From positions 1 to 64,000 of the forward strand of contig UQDA01000013.1 in assembly GCA_900539715.1 (NCBI GenBank): a stretch of 64,000 nt of DNA. The letters run 5' to 3'. This DNA comes from an uncultured Lachnospiraceae bacterium (GTDB taxonomy: Bacteria > Bacillota > Clostridia > Lachnospirales > Lachnospiraceae). Below the pieces are notes generated by a model that worked only from the letters and a program-made list of their open reading frames with translations, ran no database searches and was not told where the DNA came from. Below are positions 1 through 7,403 of the stretch, in pieces. Position numbers and translations under genes: made by a program. Positions within the stretch are counted from its first letter, which is position 1; every line of letters begins with the position of its first letter.

Positions 1-284
1 CGGTTTGTGCCCAAGCCCCCGCCCCCCCCCACCCCCGCCGCCGATAAGAGTACTAAAAATGCAGCCATCTCAAATCTCTGTCTGATACAATATAAAAACA
101 GGCAGTTCCTGTCAGGCTCCGTTTCATACAGTCCCGTCAGGCTGTCCGGGTCCAAAAATCCGCTCTGCGCTACCAGTACATCGGGAAACAGGCAAATAAG
201 AGAAATCCCCAACACAAATCCTGTCAAAAATACCAACATCCATATTTTTTTCTCTCCCGGCCCTATCTTCCATATTTTTCTCAT
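1..284 (-). CDS. SpoIIM-like membrane protein, C-terminus cut by window edge
   Basis: An open frame starts at an ATG at 284-282, six bases after a GGGGGG ribosome site, and runs off the left edge (94 codons visible). The N-terminus is short and basic, followed by a hydrophobic helix (residues about 14-34) and a second hydrophobic stretch near residue 75. It sits directly downstream of a Nudix ADP-ribose hydrolase, as spoIIM follows nudF in Bacillus subtilis. SpoIIM is a membrane protein of the forespore engulfment (DMP) complex. The family call rests on that neighbourhood and the membrane topology, not on a clear motif. The last visible residues are a glycine run encoded by a C-rich tract, which may be poor-quality sequence at a contig end. 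Any small polytopic membrane protein remains possible. Confidence 0.5.
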   Translation of the reverse strand, partial: MRKIWKIGPGEKKIWMLVFLTGFVLGISLICLFPDVLVAQSGFLDPDSLTGLYETEPDRNCLFLYCIRQRFEMAAFLVLLSAAGVGGGGGLGTN

Positions 285-291
285 AAAAATC

Positions 292-332
292 CCCCCTGAC
301 TCGCTTCTTTTCAATATATGCAAGTCAGAGGG
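292..332 (-). promoter_or_regulatory. Hairpin that can mask the ribosome site of the SpoIIM-like gene
   Basis: Two 10-base arms (323-332 and 292-301) can pair with one G-U, leaving a 21-base loop. The 3' arm contains the poly-G ribosome site of the downstream gene. Folding would hide that site. This is seen in the sequence, and regulation is inferred. Confidence 0.4.
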
Positions 333-343
333 TTGTTTTTCGC

Positions 344-883
344 CTATTTGCAGTATTTATTTTTATAACTCATGATCGCCGCTATCGTTTTTCCGTCTTC
401 GATGTCACCGCGGTATACCATTTCACACAATTCTTCCACATCATAAGCCTTAACATCGATGAACTCATCTTCATCCAGATGCTGATGGCTGGGCTTTAAA
501 TTTTTCGCCACAAATATCTCTATTTTCTCATTGCAAAATGCCACTGTCGTGCGAAGGGAAATCAGATGCTCCAGCTCATCCGAATGATATCCTGTTTCTT
601 CCTCCAGTTCTCTTGCAGCCGCCAGCATAGCAGGCTCTTCCGCTCCATTTAACCCGCCCGCCGGAATCTCCAGCGTATAGCGGTCAAGCGCGTTCCTCCA
701 CTGACGCACCATCAATATCCTGCCGTCCTCACAGACCGGAACGACCGCCGCCGCACCCTTGTGCCCGATAAAATCCCATTCCACCACATTGCCGTTCGGG
801 ACTTCCACTGTATCCCGGTAATAATCAATGATACTGCCGTGGTATACAAGTCTTCTTCCTGTCCGCTTAAATTCCTCCGCCAC
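344..883 (-). CDS. nudF: Nudix hydrolase, ADP-ribose pyrophosphatase type
   Basis: This 179-residue protein probably hydrolyses ADP-ribose to AMP and ribose 5-phosphate in the cytoplasm. The Nudix box is complete: Gly77, Glu83, Arg91-Glu92, Glu95-Glu96 and Gly98 in the canonical GX5EX7REUXEEXGU spacing. Upstream are the conserved IPAGG element (residues 73-77) and an N-terminal beta region typical of the ADP-ribose subfamily. I chose the GTG at 883-881, preceded by AAGGAGGG. Longer in-frame starts would lie inside the terminator hairpin of rny. Next to it on the minus strand is the SpoIIM-like gene, the same order as nudF-spoIIM in Bacillus. Substrate choice within the Nudix family is inferred. 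Confidence 0.85.
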   Translation of the reverse strand: MAEEFKRTGRRLVYHGSIIDYYRDTVEVPNGNVVEWDFIGHKGAAAVVPVCEDGRILMVRQWRNALDRYTLEIPAGGLNGAEEPAMLAAARELEEETGYHSDELEHLISLRTTVAFCNEKIEIFVAKNLKPSHQHLDEDEFIDVKAYDVEELCEMVYRGDIEDGKTIAAIMSYKNKYCK

Positions 884-902
884 AAAAACCCTCCTTAAAG
901 CT

Positions 903-946
903 AAAAAGTGCGGGAGTCTACAGATTCTCCTGTAAACTTCCCGCAC
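903..946 (-). terminator. Intrinsic terminator after rny
   Basis: Arms GTGCGGGA plus GTTTACAG pair with CTGTAGAC plus TCCCGCAC (one G-U, one unpaired base), followed by five Ts on the minus strand. The ribosome site of the Nudix gene follows within about 15 bases, so that gene depends on readthrough or an unseen promoter. Confidence 0.9.
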
Positions 947-965
947 CCTCTTATTCTGTTTTTAA

Positions 966-2516
966 TTATTTTGCATAGTCGGTTACGCGGCTTTCCCGTA
1001 TCACATTGACCTTAATCTGACCGGGATATTCCAGCTCTGCTTCAATCTGCTTGGAAATATCTCTCGCCAAGAGCACCATATCCGCATCGGAAATCTGCTC
1101 AGGAACTACCATAACACGAATCTCTCTGCCCGCCTGGATAGCAAAGGATTTATCTACGCCTTTGAAATTGTTGGAAATGTCTTCTAACTGTTTCAGTCTG
1201 CTGGTATAAGTTTCCAGCGTCTCTCTTCTCGCACCGGGACGCGCCGCAGAAATCGTATCTGCCGCCTGCACGATGCAGGAAATCAGGGATGTAGGCTCCA
1301 CATCACCATGATGGGACTCGACCGCATTGATAACCGTAGCAGACTCTTTATACTTCTTACAGAGCTCTACGCCCAGCTGTATATGGGAGCCTTCCATCTC
1401 ATGGTCTACGGCCTTACCGATATCATGCAGCAGACCTGCACGCTTCGCAAGCCTTACATCCATTCCCATCTCCGCTGCCAGCAGCCCGGAAAGCTGCGCC
1501 ACTTCGATGGAATGCTTCAAGGCATTCTGTCCATAACTGGTTCTGAACTTCATCTTTCCTAAAAGCTTTACAAGCTCCGGATGAATTCCGTGAACGCCAA
1601 CTTCCAGTATGGCAGACTCGCCCTCTTCTTTGATCATATTCTCTACTTCACGCTGCGCTTTTTCTACCATCTCTTCGATTCTGGCAGGATGGATACGCCC
1701 GTCCACTATCAGCTTCTCCAAAGCGATGCGCGCCACTTCTCTCCTGATAGGATCGAAGCCTGATAAAACGACTGCTTCCGGTGTATCATCAATAATGAGA
1801 TCCACACCTGTGAGCGTCTCGAGCGTACGGATATTACGTCCTTCACGTCCGATGATACGCCCTTTCATCTCGTCACTTGGAAGCTGAACGACAGAAATAG
1901 TCGCTTCCGATACATGATCTGCCGCACATTTCTGAATGGCATTGACCACATATTCTTTTGCCTTCTTGTCCGCTTCCTCTTTTGCCCGATGTTCCATTTC
2001 CTTGATCATCTTGGCAGATTCATGCTTTACATCATCTTCAACAATTTTCAGCAAATAATCCTTTGCCTGGTCGGAGGTCAAACCAGAGATTCTTTCCAGT
2101 TCCTGGATGCGCTGCTCATTCAGCTTGGAAATTTCTTCCCGCTGCTTCCGCATTTCCTCTTCCCGCTTTGCCAGCTGAGCCTCTTTCTTCTCGATCGCAT
2201 CAGACTTCTTGTCGATGTTCTCTTCCTTCTGCTGAACACGGCGTTCAAACCGGGATATCTCGGCTCTGCGTTCCTTGATTTCCCTATCCAACTCGTTCTT
2301 TGTACGAATGGATTCTTCCTTTACCTCCAGCAGTCCTTCCCTTTTTTTTGCTTCCGCAGTCTTTAACGCCTCATCAATGATCTCTCTGGCCTTGTCCTCC
2401 GCATTTCCCATCGTAAGCTCGATTTTCTTCCTACACTGGGATGCAGATACATAGGCGGTGATCGGAACAGCAATTGCCAGTGTGACAACCACTGCTATCA
2501 TGATTTGCACCATCAC
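966..2516 (-). CDS. rny: Ribonuclease Y
   Basis: RNase Y is the membrane-anchored endoribonuclease that starts bulk mRNA decay in Firmicutes. The 516-residue protein shows the full architecture: an N-terminal membrane helix (about 4-24), a long charged coiled coil (about 30-170), a KH RNA-binding domain with the GREGRNIR element (about 205-270), and an HD domain with the metal-binding His364-Asp365 pair. The length matches the family (about 520). The start is the GTG at 2516, seven bases after AGGAGG; the ATG one codon later is also possible. It has its own sigma-A promoter at 2605-2633 and a strong terminator behind it, so it is probably transcribed alone with some readthrough into the Nudix gene. 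Confidence 0.97.
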   Translation of the reverse strand: MMVQIMIAVVVTLAIAVPITAYVSASQCRKKIELTMGNAEDKAREIIDEALKTAEAKKREGLLEVKEESIRTKNELDREIKERRAEISRFERRVQQKEENIDKKSDAIEKKEAQLAKREEEMRKQREEISKLNEQRIQELERISGLTSDQAKDYLLKIVEDDVKHESAKMIKEMEHRAKEEADKKAKEYVVNAIQKCAADHVSEATISVVQLPSDEMKGRIIGREGRNIRTLETLTGVDLIIDDTPEAVVLSGFDPIRREVARIALEKLIVDGRIHPARIEEMVEKAQREVENMIKEEGESAILEVGVHGIHPELVKLLGKMKFRTSYGQNALKHSIEVAQLSGLLAAEMGMDVRLAKRAGLLHDIGKAVDHEMEGSHIQLGVELCKKYKESATVINAVESHHGDVEPTSLISCIVQAADTISAARPGARRETLETYTSRLKQLEDISNNFKGVDKSFAIQAGREIRVMVVPEQISDADMVLLARDISKQIEAELEYPGQIKVNVIRESRVTDYAK

Positions 2517-2604
2517 AGGAGCACCTCCTTATTAAATTTTCATTGTACAATATCAGTTATAGAATGCTTCGCCACATTCTTATAAACAATTTTACAACAT
2601 CTCA

Positions 2605-2633
2605 ATTTTATACAATTCCAACACAGATGTCAA
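2605..2633 (-). promoter_or_regulatory. Sigma-A promoter of rny
   Basis: TTGACA at 2633-2628, a 17-base spacer and TAAAAT at 2610-2605 lie about 90 bases upstream of the rny start. This is a near-consensus housekeeping promoter. Confidence 0.85.
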
Positions 2634-2673
2634 GTAGTTCCCGCGCCATTCTGCACAAAAGAATCCCGTTCTC

Positions 2674-2712
2674 CCCGAATCACGTTCTTATGTCTCAAAT
2701 GGCAGTTTGAGA
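2674..2712. repeat. Hairpin with conserved flank, related to the 29.3-29.5 kb repeats
   Basis: The 17 bases at 2674-2690 (CCCGAATCACGTTCTTA) recur exactly at 29398-29414. Here they are followed by an 8-base inverted repeat (GTCTCAAA at 2691-2698 and TTTGAGAC at 2705-2712). At the second site a different but similarly shaped hairpin follows. This looks like a dispersed structured intergenic element. Confidence 0.6.
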
Positions 2713-2730
2713 CTGCCGTGACCGGAAACT

Positions 2731-3348
2731 TTAATCCAGCCTTCCCTCCACAGCTCTTCTGACCGTCTCTCCTCCGATTCCCTTTCGATATAAAAATGCC
2801 GCCATCCTGCGCTTTTCGGAAAAATCTGCTGTTGCCGGGTCAAAACGTCTGCGGGAAAGCCACATCAGTGCCAGCTTTTCCTCGTCAGGGCCGTCTCCCT
2901 CTTCTTCTATCTCAGAAAACGCTTCCTCAACCAGTTCTTTCGACACTCCCTTCGCTGCCAGGTCCAGCTCTATCACTCTGCGGCTCTTTTTTTCCTTTTG
3001 GTTCACGATATAGTCTCTGGCGAACCGGGTATCATCCACATAACGGTAAGATTTCACATACTGTATCGCAGCGTCAATGCTTTCCTCCGGATAAAGTCCT
3101 TCTTCCAGCTTACGGCGCAGCTGGCTTTCCGTATATGCCCTGCTCTTTAAAAGGTTCATGCAGCGCAAAGAAGCCCTCTTGGGCAAAACTTCTCCCATTA
3201 TCTGTGCATAAACCTGCTCCGTCAATTCCTCGTCCTCTCTTATTCCATAAAGACGAAGTTCGCCTTTGTATAAAACAAAGGCGAAACTGTCATCCACATA
3301 AACTTTATAACGGGAACGGGACAGCTCTTCAATCCTCGTTACCCTCAT
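2731..3348 (-). CDS. recX: Regulatory protein RecX
   Basis: RecX binds RecA filaments and modulates recombination and the SOS response. The 205-residue product has the repeated three-helix RecX pattern, with conserved segments around residues 75-100 (LRCMNLLKSRAYTESQLRRK) and 110-135 (YVDDTRFARDY). I chose the ATG at 3348, which overlaps the last 20 bases of recA and has AAGGA eight bases upstream. This start implies translational coupling to recA. Longer in-frame starts lie deep inside recA and are less likely. No promoter separates it from recA. Confidence 0.93.
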   Translation of the reverse strand: MRVTRIEELSRSRYKVYVDDSFAFVLYKGELRLYGIREDEELTEQVYAQIMGEVLPKRASLRCMNLLKSRAYTESQLRRKLEEGLYPEESIDAAIQYVKSYRYVDDTRFARDYIVNQKEKKSRRVIELDLAAKGVSKELVEEAFSEIEEEGDGPDEEKLALMWLSRRRFDPATADFSEKRRMAAFLYRKGIGGETVRRAVEGRLD

Positions 3349-4405
3349 CTGTCTCTTCCTTCTTGTCCAAAGCCTTGGACGCATCGCTTCCTTCTGCTTC
3401 CGTCCCCTTCTTCTTCAGGCCATAATGCTCTCTGACCTTATCCTCTATCTCCGCACATATCTCAGGATGATCCTTCAGATACGCCTTTGCATTCTCACGT
3501 CCCTGACCTATCTTGTTTCCTTCGTAAGCATACCATGCGCCGCTCTTATTTATCACATTGATATTGGCAGCAAGGTCCAGGATATCACCTACAACGGAAA
3601 TCCCCTGTCCGAACATGATATCAAATTCCGCTTCCTTAAACGGCGGAGCTATTTTATTCTTCACTACCTTGACGCGCGTGCGGTTGCCGACCACCTCTCC
3701 GCCCTGCTTTAAGGCTTCTATCCTGCGGACATCCATGCGGACAGAAGCATAGAATTTAAGTGCGCGTCCTCCGGTCGTCGTCTCCGGATTACCGAACATC
3801 ACGCCCACTTTCTCACGGAGCTGGTTGATGAACACGACCGTACAATTGGACTTACTGATGATACCTGTCAGCTTACGCAGCGCCTGAGACATCAGACGTG
3901 CCTGCAGTCCCACATGGCTGTCTCCCATATCGCCTTCTATCTCCGCTTTGGGTACAAGTGCGGCTACAGAGTCCACGACTACAATATCGATTGCGCCTGA
4001 GCGAACCATCGTCTCCGCGATCTCCAGTGCCTGCTCTCCGTTGTCAGGCTGAGAAATATACAGGTTATCGATATCAACACCGATATTCTTCGCATATACG
4101 GGATCCAGAGCATGCTCAGCATCGATAAAGCCGGCGATCCCGCCACTCCTCTGAACTTCTGCTATCATGTGGAGCGTCACGGTCGTCTTACCGCTGGATT
4201 CCGGTCCGTAAATCTCCACGACACGCCCCTTCGGGATGCCGCCCAGCCCCAATGCGATGTCAAGGCTCAGAGAGCCTGTCGGGATAGTCTCCACATTCAT
4301 CTGTGTCGCCGGGTCGCCAAGCTTCATTACCGTTCCCTTGCCATATTCCTTCTCTAACTTCGCAATGGCTGCATCAAGTGCCTTTAACTTCTCTTCTCTT
4401 TCCAT
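3329..4405 (-). CDS. recA: Recombinase RecA
   Basis: RecA is the DNA-dependent ATPase of homologous recombination and SOS induction. The 358-residue protein carries Walker A GPESSGKT at 67-74, the Walker B/MAW region (VVVDSVAALVPKAEIEG) and the L2 loop region, followed by an acidic C-terminal tail. The length is normal. The ATG at 4405 follows AGGGAG; longer in-frame starts fall in the promoter and operator region. It has its own promoter (4446-4474) and a LexA-type box (4423-4434). recX follows with overlapping reading frames. Confidence 0.98.
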   Translation of the reverse strand: MEREEKLKALDAAIAKLEKEYGKGTVMKLGDPATQMNVETIPTGSLSLDIALGLGGIPKGRVVEIYGPESSGKTTVTLHMIAEVQRSGGIAGFIDAEHALDPVYAKNIGVDIDNLYISQPDNGEQALEIAETMVRSGAIDIVVVDSVAALVPKAEIEGDMGDSHVGLQARLMSQALRKLTGIISKSNCTVVFINQLREKVGVMFGNPETTTGGRALKFYASVRMDVRRIEALKQGGEVVGNRTRVKVVKNKIAPPFKEAEFDIMFGQGISVVGDILDLAANINVINKSGAWYAYEGNKIGQGRENAKAYLKDHPEICAEIEDKVREHYGLKKKGTEAEGSDASKALDKKEETDEGNED

Positions 4406-4422
4406 GCTGCTCTCCCTTTCTC

Positions 4423-4434
4423 GAACGGATGTTC
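4423..4434. promoter_or_regulatory. LexA (SOS) box of recA
   Basis: GAACGGATGTTC matches the Gram-positive LexA/DinR pattern GAAC-N4-GTTC. It lies about 12 bases downstream of the -10 element of the recA promoter, where a bound repressor would block initiation. Confidence 0.85.
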
Positions 4435-4445
4435 TCATTATCCTA

Positions 4446-4474
4446 ATCATAAATCATTCGCTGCTCTTTGTCAA
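4446..4474 (-). promoter_or_regulatory. Sigma-A promoter of recA
   Basis: TTGACA (4474-4469), a 17-base spacer and TATGAT (4451-4446). Confidence 0.88.
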
Positions 4475-4651
4475 TACCGGAAAAGATTTTGGCGGAACGC
4501 CAGGGATAAAGCCTTCGGTCTTATCAGCAAGACCTGCTTTTTCTTGAATATGGATATTCTCAGTGGTCAAAGCATATCATATTTTCCGGCTTCTGAACAG
4601 CATTTCAGCATAGTTTAGAAAAATTTCAGCAACTGATAGAGCCCTTATGTC

Positions 4652-5533
4652 TCAAACCTTCTTTAAAAACTGCTCGTAATTCTTGACCGTTACAGTCACC
4701 CATCCGCTCATCCCATTGGTTCCGCTGTAATTAAATCCAATCTCAAGCCCCACGGGAGTATAAAATACCACGCCGGCTTCAGAAGCCAGAAGCTGACCTA
4801 TCAGCTCGTCCGGCCATTCTGCCAGATCCATCTTATCTCCGTTCTGAACGCTGTTCTGACTGCGGAATTTCCGCGTCAGAGTATCCGTGTAACTGACCAT
4901 CTCCTGATTTGACAGCAGCGTACCGGTCCTGACATCGATATTTATCGCACATAACCCTGGCCGCTTCGTCTCATTTAAATAAATACGCTCATCAAATACG
5001 ATGCTCATCACATCTTCGCTCATAAATGTCACATAGCCAAAGCTTTGAACATGACACGTTGAAAATCCCGCCGCTTCAATGGCAAACTGACAGTAATCCC
5101 GATAAGCCAGCGCTGCCTCCTCGATGCTGCGGTTTAACTCTTTCCGGTTCGGGATATCCCCTGTCAGCTGCGGATAAAGAGCATAAAAAGAAGCATCTTC
5201 CTGTTTTCTGGAAAGGTCGCTCTCTACCCATTCTATTCCGTAGGGAAGGTCGCCCCGGAGAGCGTCCGTAATCTCCTTATAGTATTCATCCGAAGGTGAG
5301 GGTTCATAAGCGTCATTTTTCCCCCTTTCTTCCGCCGGATCATCCTGTCTGTCCCCGCTCTCTGCCTGATGCTGCTCTGAAAACACAGTCTTCCATGAGC
5401 CATCGTCATTTGTGATCAGAAAAAATGAAAGTCCCAGAAGCACCATGAAAGCAGCGACCCCGACACAGACTGCGATAAGATAGCCGTCCTGATTTCTGCG
5501 GGGTTCTTCCCCGCCCTGTCTAAATTTGTCCAA
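4652..5533 (-). CDS. Membrane-anchored protein, RsiV/DUF3298-like C-terminus
   Basis: The function is unknown. The 293-residue protein has a short basic N-terminus, one membrane helix (about 18-41), a charged low-complexity linker (about 50-80), and an extracytoplasmic domain. The C-terminal part (the VVFYTPVGLEIGFNYS region) resembles the beta-rich DUF3298 domain found in RsiV and PdaC. The likely start is a TTG at 5533, seven bases after AAAGGA and just past the cinA stop (5538), implying coupling to cinA. An upstream in-frame start would overlap cinA by more than 40 bases and is less likely. No cognate sigma factor is nearby, so an anti-sigma role is unsupported. A second protein of similar design lies at 13325-14272. 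Confidence 0.7.
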   Translation of the reverse strand: MDKFRQGGEEPRRNQDGYLIAVCVGVAAFMVLLGLSFFLITNDDGSWKTVFSEQHQAESGDRQDDPAEERGKNDAYEPSPSDEYYKEITDALRGDLPYGIEWVESDLSRKQEDASFYALYPQLTGDIPNRKELNRSIEEAALAYRDYCQFAIEAAGFSTCHVQSFGYVTFMSEDVMSIVFDERIYLNETKRPGLCAINIDVRTGTLLSNQEMVSYTDTLTRKFRSQNSVQNGDKMDLAEWPDELIGQLLASEAGVVFYTPVGLEIGFNYSGTNGMSGWVTVTVKNYEQFLKKV

Positions 5534-5537
5534 TCCG

Positions 5538-6791
5538 TTATCCTTTCTCACCGGTATACTCCAGAAGGCAGCTCCGCGCAAATGTCAGCGCCGCCGCCAC
5601 TGTCGATTCCCGTATTTTTTCACGGTTTCCCGGAAAATGGTACTCCTGCACAAAGGTACGTCCCTGAACACAGCAGCCGATATATACAAGCCCCACCGGC
5701 TTTTTGTCCGTACCTCCGTCCGGTCCCGCGATACCCGTAACTGAAACTGCAACATCTGCCCCTGAAGCAAGCAGCGCGCCCTGAGCCATCTCTTTTGCGG
5801 TCTGAACACTCACTGCGCCAAACTGCTTCAAAGTGCTCTTTTTAACACCCAGAAGCTTTCTCTTTGCTTTATTGGAATACGTCACATAACCTGTCCCGAA
5901 TGCCTTAGAAACTCCCGGCACGTTTACCAGACGCCCCGCTATCATCCCTCCTGTGCACGATTCTGCAAAAGATATCGTCAGTCCCTTTTCCAGAAGCAGA
6001 TCTGCCAGCGCTTTTTCAAGCGTTTCTTCTTCCTTTGTTGCAAAGACCGCCTGTCCGAACCGATGCTTCAGTTGCTTCACAACAGGTTTCACCAGCTTTT
6101 TTCCCTCTTTTTCATTTTGAGCCTGTGCTGTCACACGAAAATGCACTTCTCCGGTCTTGGCATAAGGCGCGATCGTCGGATTTTCCTGCGTATCTATCAT
6201 GTCCTGCACCATCGCTGCCGCTTTGCTCTCTCCTATCCCGCACAGTTTCACTGTCCTCGAATACAAAATGCACGGGTTAAGCGCTTTCAGAAAGGGCTTT
6301 ACCTGCGCTTCAAATAATGGTTTCATCTCATTTGGCGGCCCCGGCAGAAGAATCATGCACTTTTCACCGCTCTCCAGAATCAGTCCCGGCGCGGTTCCAT
6401 TGTCATTATCCAGCACTCTTGCACCTTCCGGAACAAGAGCCTGCTTTTTATTATTTTCCGTCATCTCTATCCCGCGAACCTGAAAATACGCTTTCACCCG
6501 TTCGAGGCTATGCTGATCTGTCACAAGCTCTTTCCCCATAAGGAGTGCCGCCGTTTCCTTTGTCAAATCATCCGTGGTAGGTCCGAGCCCTCCGGTCAGG
6601 ATCACAATATCGGAACGTTCCAGTGACGTTTTCATCTGCTCTTTCAGCCGATCCTCATTATCGCCTACCACACTCTGGTAAAAACATGACAGCCCAAGCG
6701 CTGCGCACTCCTTTGCCAGCCATGCCGCATTCGTATTCACGATATTTCCCATCAGAATTTCTGTTCCGACAGATATCAATTCCACAGTCAT
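5538..6791 (-). CDS. cinA: CinA-family protein (MoCF-like plus NMN amidase domains)
   Basis: The 417-residue protein combines an N-terminal MoCF/COG1058 domain (about 1-170; TGGLGPTTDD near 70, LPGPPNEM near 150) with a C-terminal PncC-type nicotinamide-nucleotide amidase domain (about 255-417; AESCTGG). Family members recycle pyridine nucleotides (ADP-ribose/NMN) and are linked to competence in some Firmicutes. The ATG at 6791 follows AAGGGTG. A terminator of pgsA lies only about 34 bases upstream with no clear promoter between, so expression may rely on readthrough. cinA near recA is a familiar order in Firmicutes. Confidence 0.95.
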   Translation of the reverse strand: MTVELISVGTEILMGNIVNTNAAWLAKECAALGLSCFYQSVVGDNEDRLKEQMKTSLERSDIVILTGGLGPTTDDLTKETAALLMGKELVTDQHSLERVKAYFQVRGIEMTENNKKQALVPEGARVLDNDNGTAPGLILESGEKCMILLPGPPNEMKPLFEAQVKPFLKALNPCILYSRTVKLCGIGESKAAAMVQDMIDTQENPTIAPYAKTGEVHFRVTAQAQNEKEGKKLVKPVVKQLKHRFGQAVFATKEEETLEKALADLLLEKGLTISFAESCTGGMIAGRLVNVPGVSKAFGTGYVTYSNKAKRKLLGVKKSTLKQFGAVSVQTAKEMAQGALLASGADVAVSVTGIAGPDGGTDKKPVGLVYIGCCVQGRTFVQEYHFPGNREKIRESTVAAALTFARSCLLEYTGEKG

Positions 6792-6824
6792 TCCAATCAC
6801 CCTTTCTTATCAAAACAATATCCT

Positions 6825-6861
6825 AAAAAAATGAGCAGCTCTGTTCCAAGCAGAGCCGCCC
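6825..6861 (-). terminator. Intrinsic terminator after pgsA
   Basis: An 11-base stem (6851-6861 with 6833-6843, two G-U pairs) and 7-base loop are followed on the minus strand by seven Ts. cinA begins 34 bases further on. Confidence 0.9.
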
Positions 6862-6866
6862 CCTTC

Positions 6867-7403
6867 TCAGTGCTGATCTGCCAGCACATCCTTATTTTTT
6901 ACAAGATAATCCACCAGAGAAATGATCGTCAGCACAAGAGCGATCCACATTACGATAGTCGTCACTACGGACAGCGCCTCGATATTCGCTATCATCAGAC
7001 ATATCATGACCATCTGAAATGTGGTCTTAAACTTGCCCCAATAGCTTGCCGCTATTACCCTGCCGTTATCCGATGCAATCAGCCTGAATCCGCTGATAAT
7101 GAACTCGCGGCTGATGATCACAATGACGATCCATGCAGGAAGCTGTCCAAGCTCCACCAGGCATATCATCGCAGAGCAGACCAAAAGCTTATCTGCAAGA
7201 GGATCCATAAACTTCCCGAAATTTGTCACAAGGTTATGCTTTCTTGCAATGTGACCATCCAGAAGATCTGTCAGGCTCGCCACCACAAAAATCGCAAGGC
7301 TGATCCAGCGGGATGCCTCTCCGCCCCATCCTGTCAGCATAAATACAACAAAGAACGGTATCATGATGACACGTAAAATTGTAAGCTTATTTGGTAAATT
7401 CAT
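6867..7403 (-). CDS. pgsA: CDP-diacylglycerol--glycerol-3-phosphate 3-phosphatidyltransferase
   Basis: PgsA makes phosphatidylglycerophosphate at the inner membrane, the first committed step to phosphatidylglycerol and cardiolipin. The 178-residue protein has several membrane helices and the full CDP-alcohol phosphotransferase motif, DG-x2-AR-x8-G-x3-D-x3-D (DGHIAR at about 49, then GKFMDPLAD). Its ATG overlaps the end of rimO by 17 bases, so the two are probably coupled. A strong terminator follows the gene and ends the yicC-remA-gmk-rpoZ-rimO-pgsA run. Confidence 0.96.
   Translation of the reverse strand: MNLPNKLTILRVIMIPFFVVFMLTGWGGEASRWISLAIFVVASLTDLLDGHIARKHNLVTNFGKFMDPLADKLLVCSAMICLVELGQLPAWIVIVIISREFIISGFRLIASDNGRVIAASYWGKFKTTFQMVMICLMIANIEALSVVTTIVMWIALVLTIISLVDYLVKNKDVLADQH

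Noticed and set aside
7..375. A plus-strand frame of 122 codons at the left edge
   Set aside because: It has no ribosome site, has a proline-rich start from the C tract, and overlaps the minus-strand SpoIIM-like gene, which has good translation signals.
4652..5533. Anti-sigma factor RsiV
   Set aside because: Only the C-terminal DUF3298-like domain matches. There is no N-terminal anti-sigma domain and no ECF sigma gene nearby.
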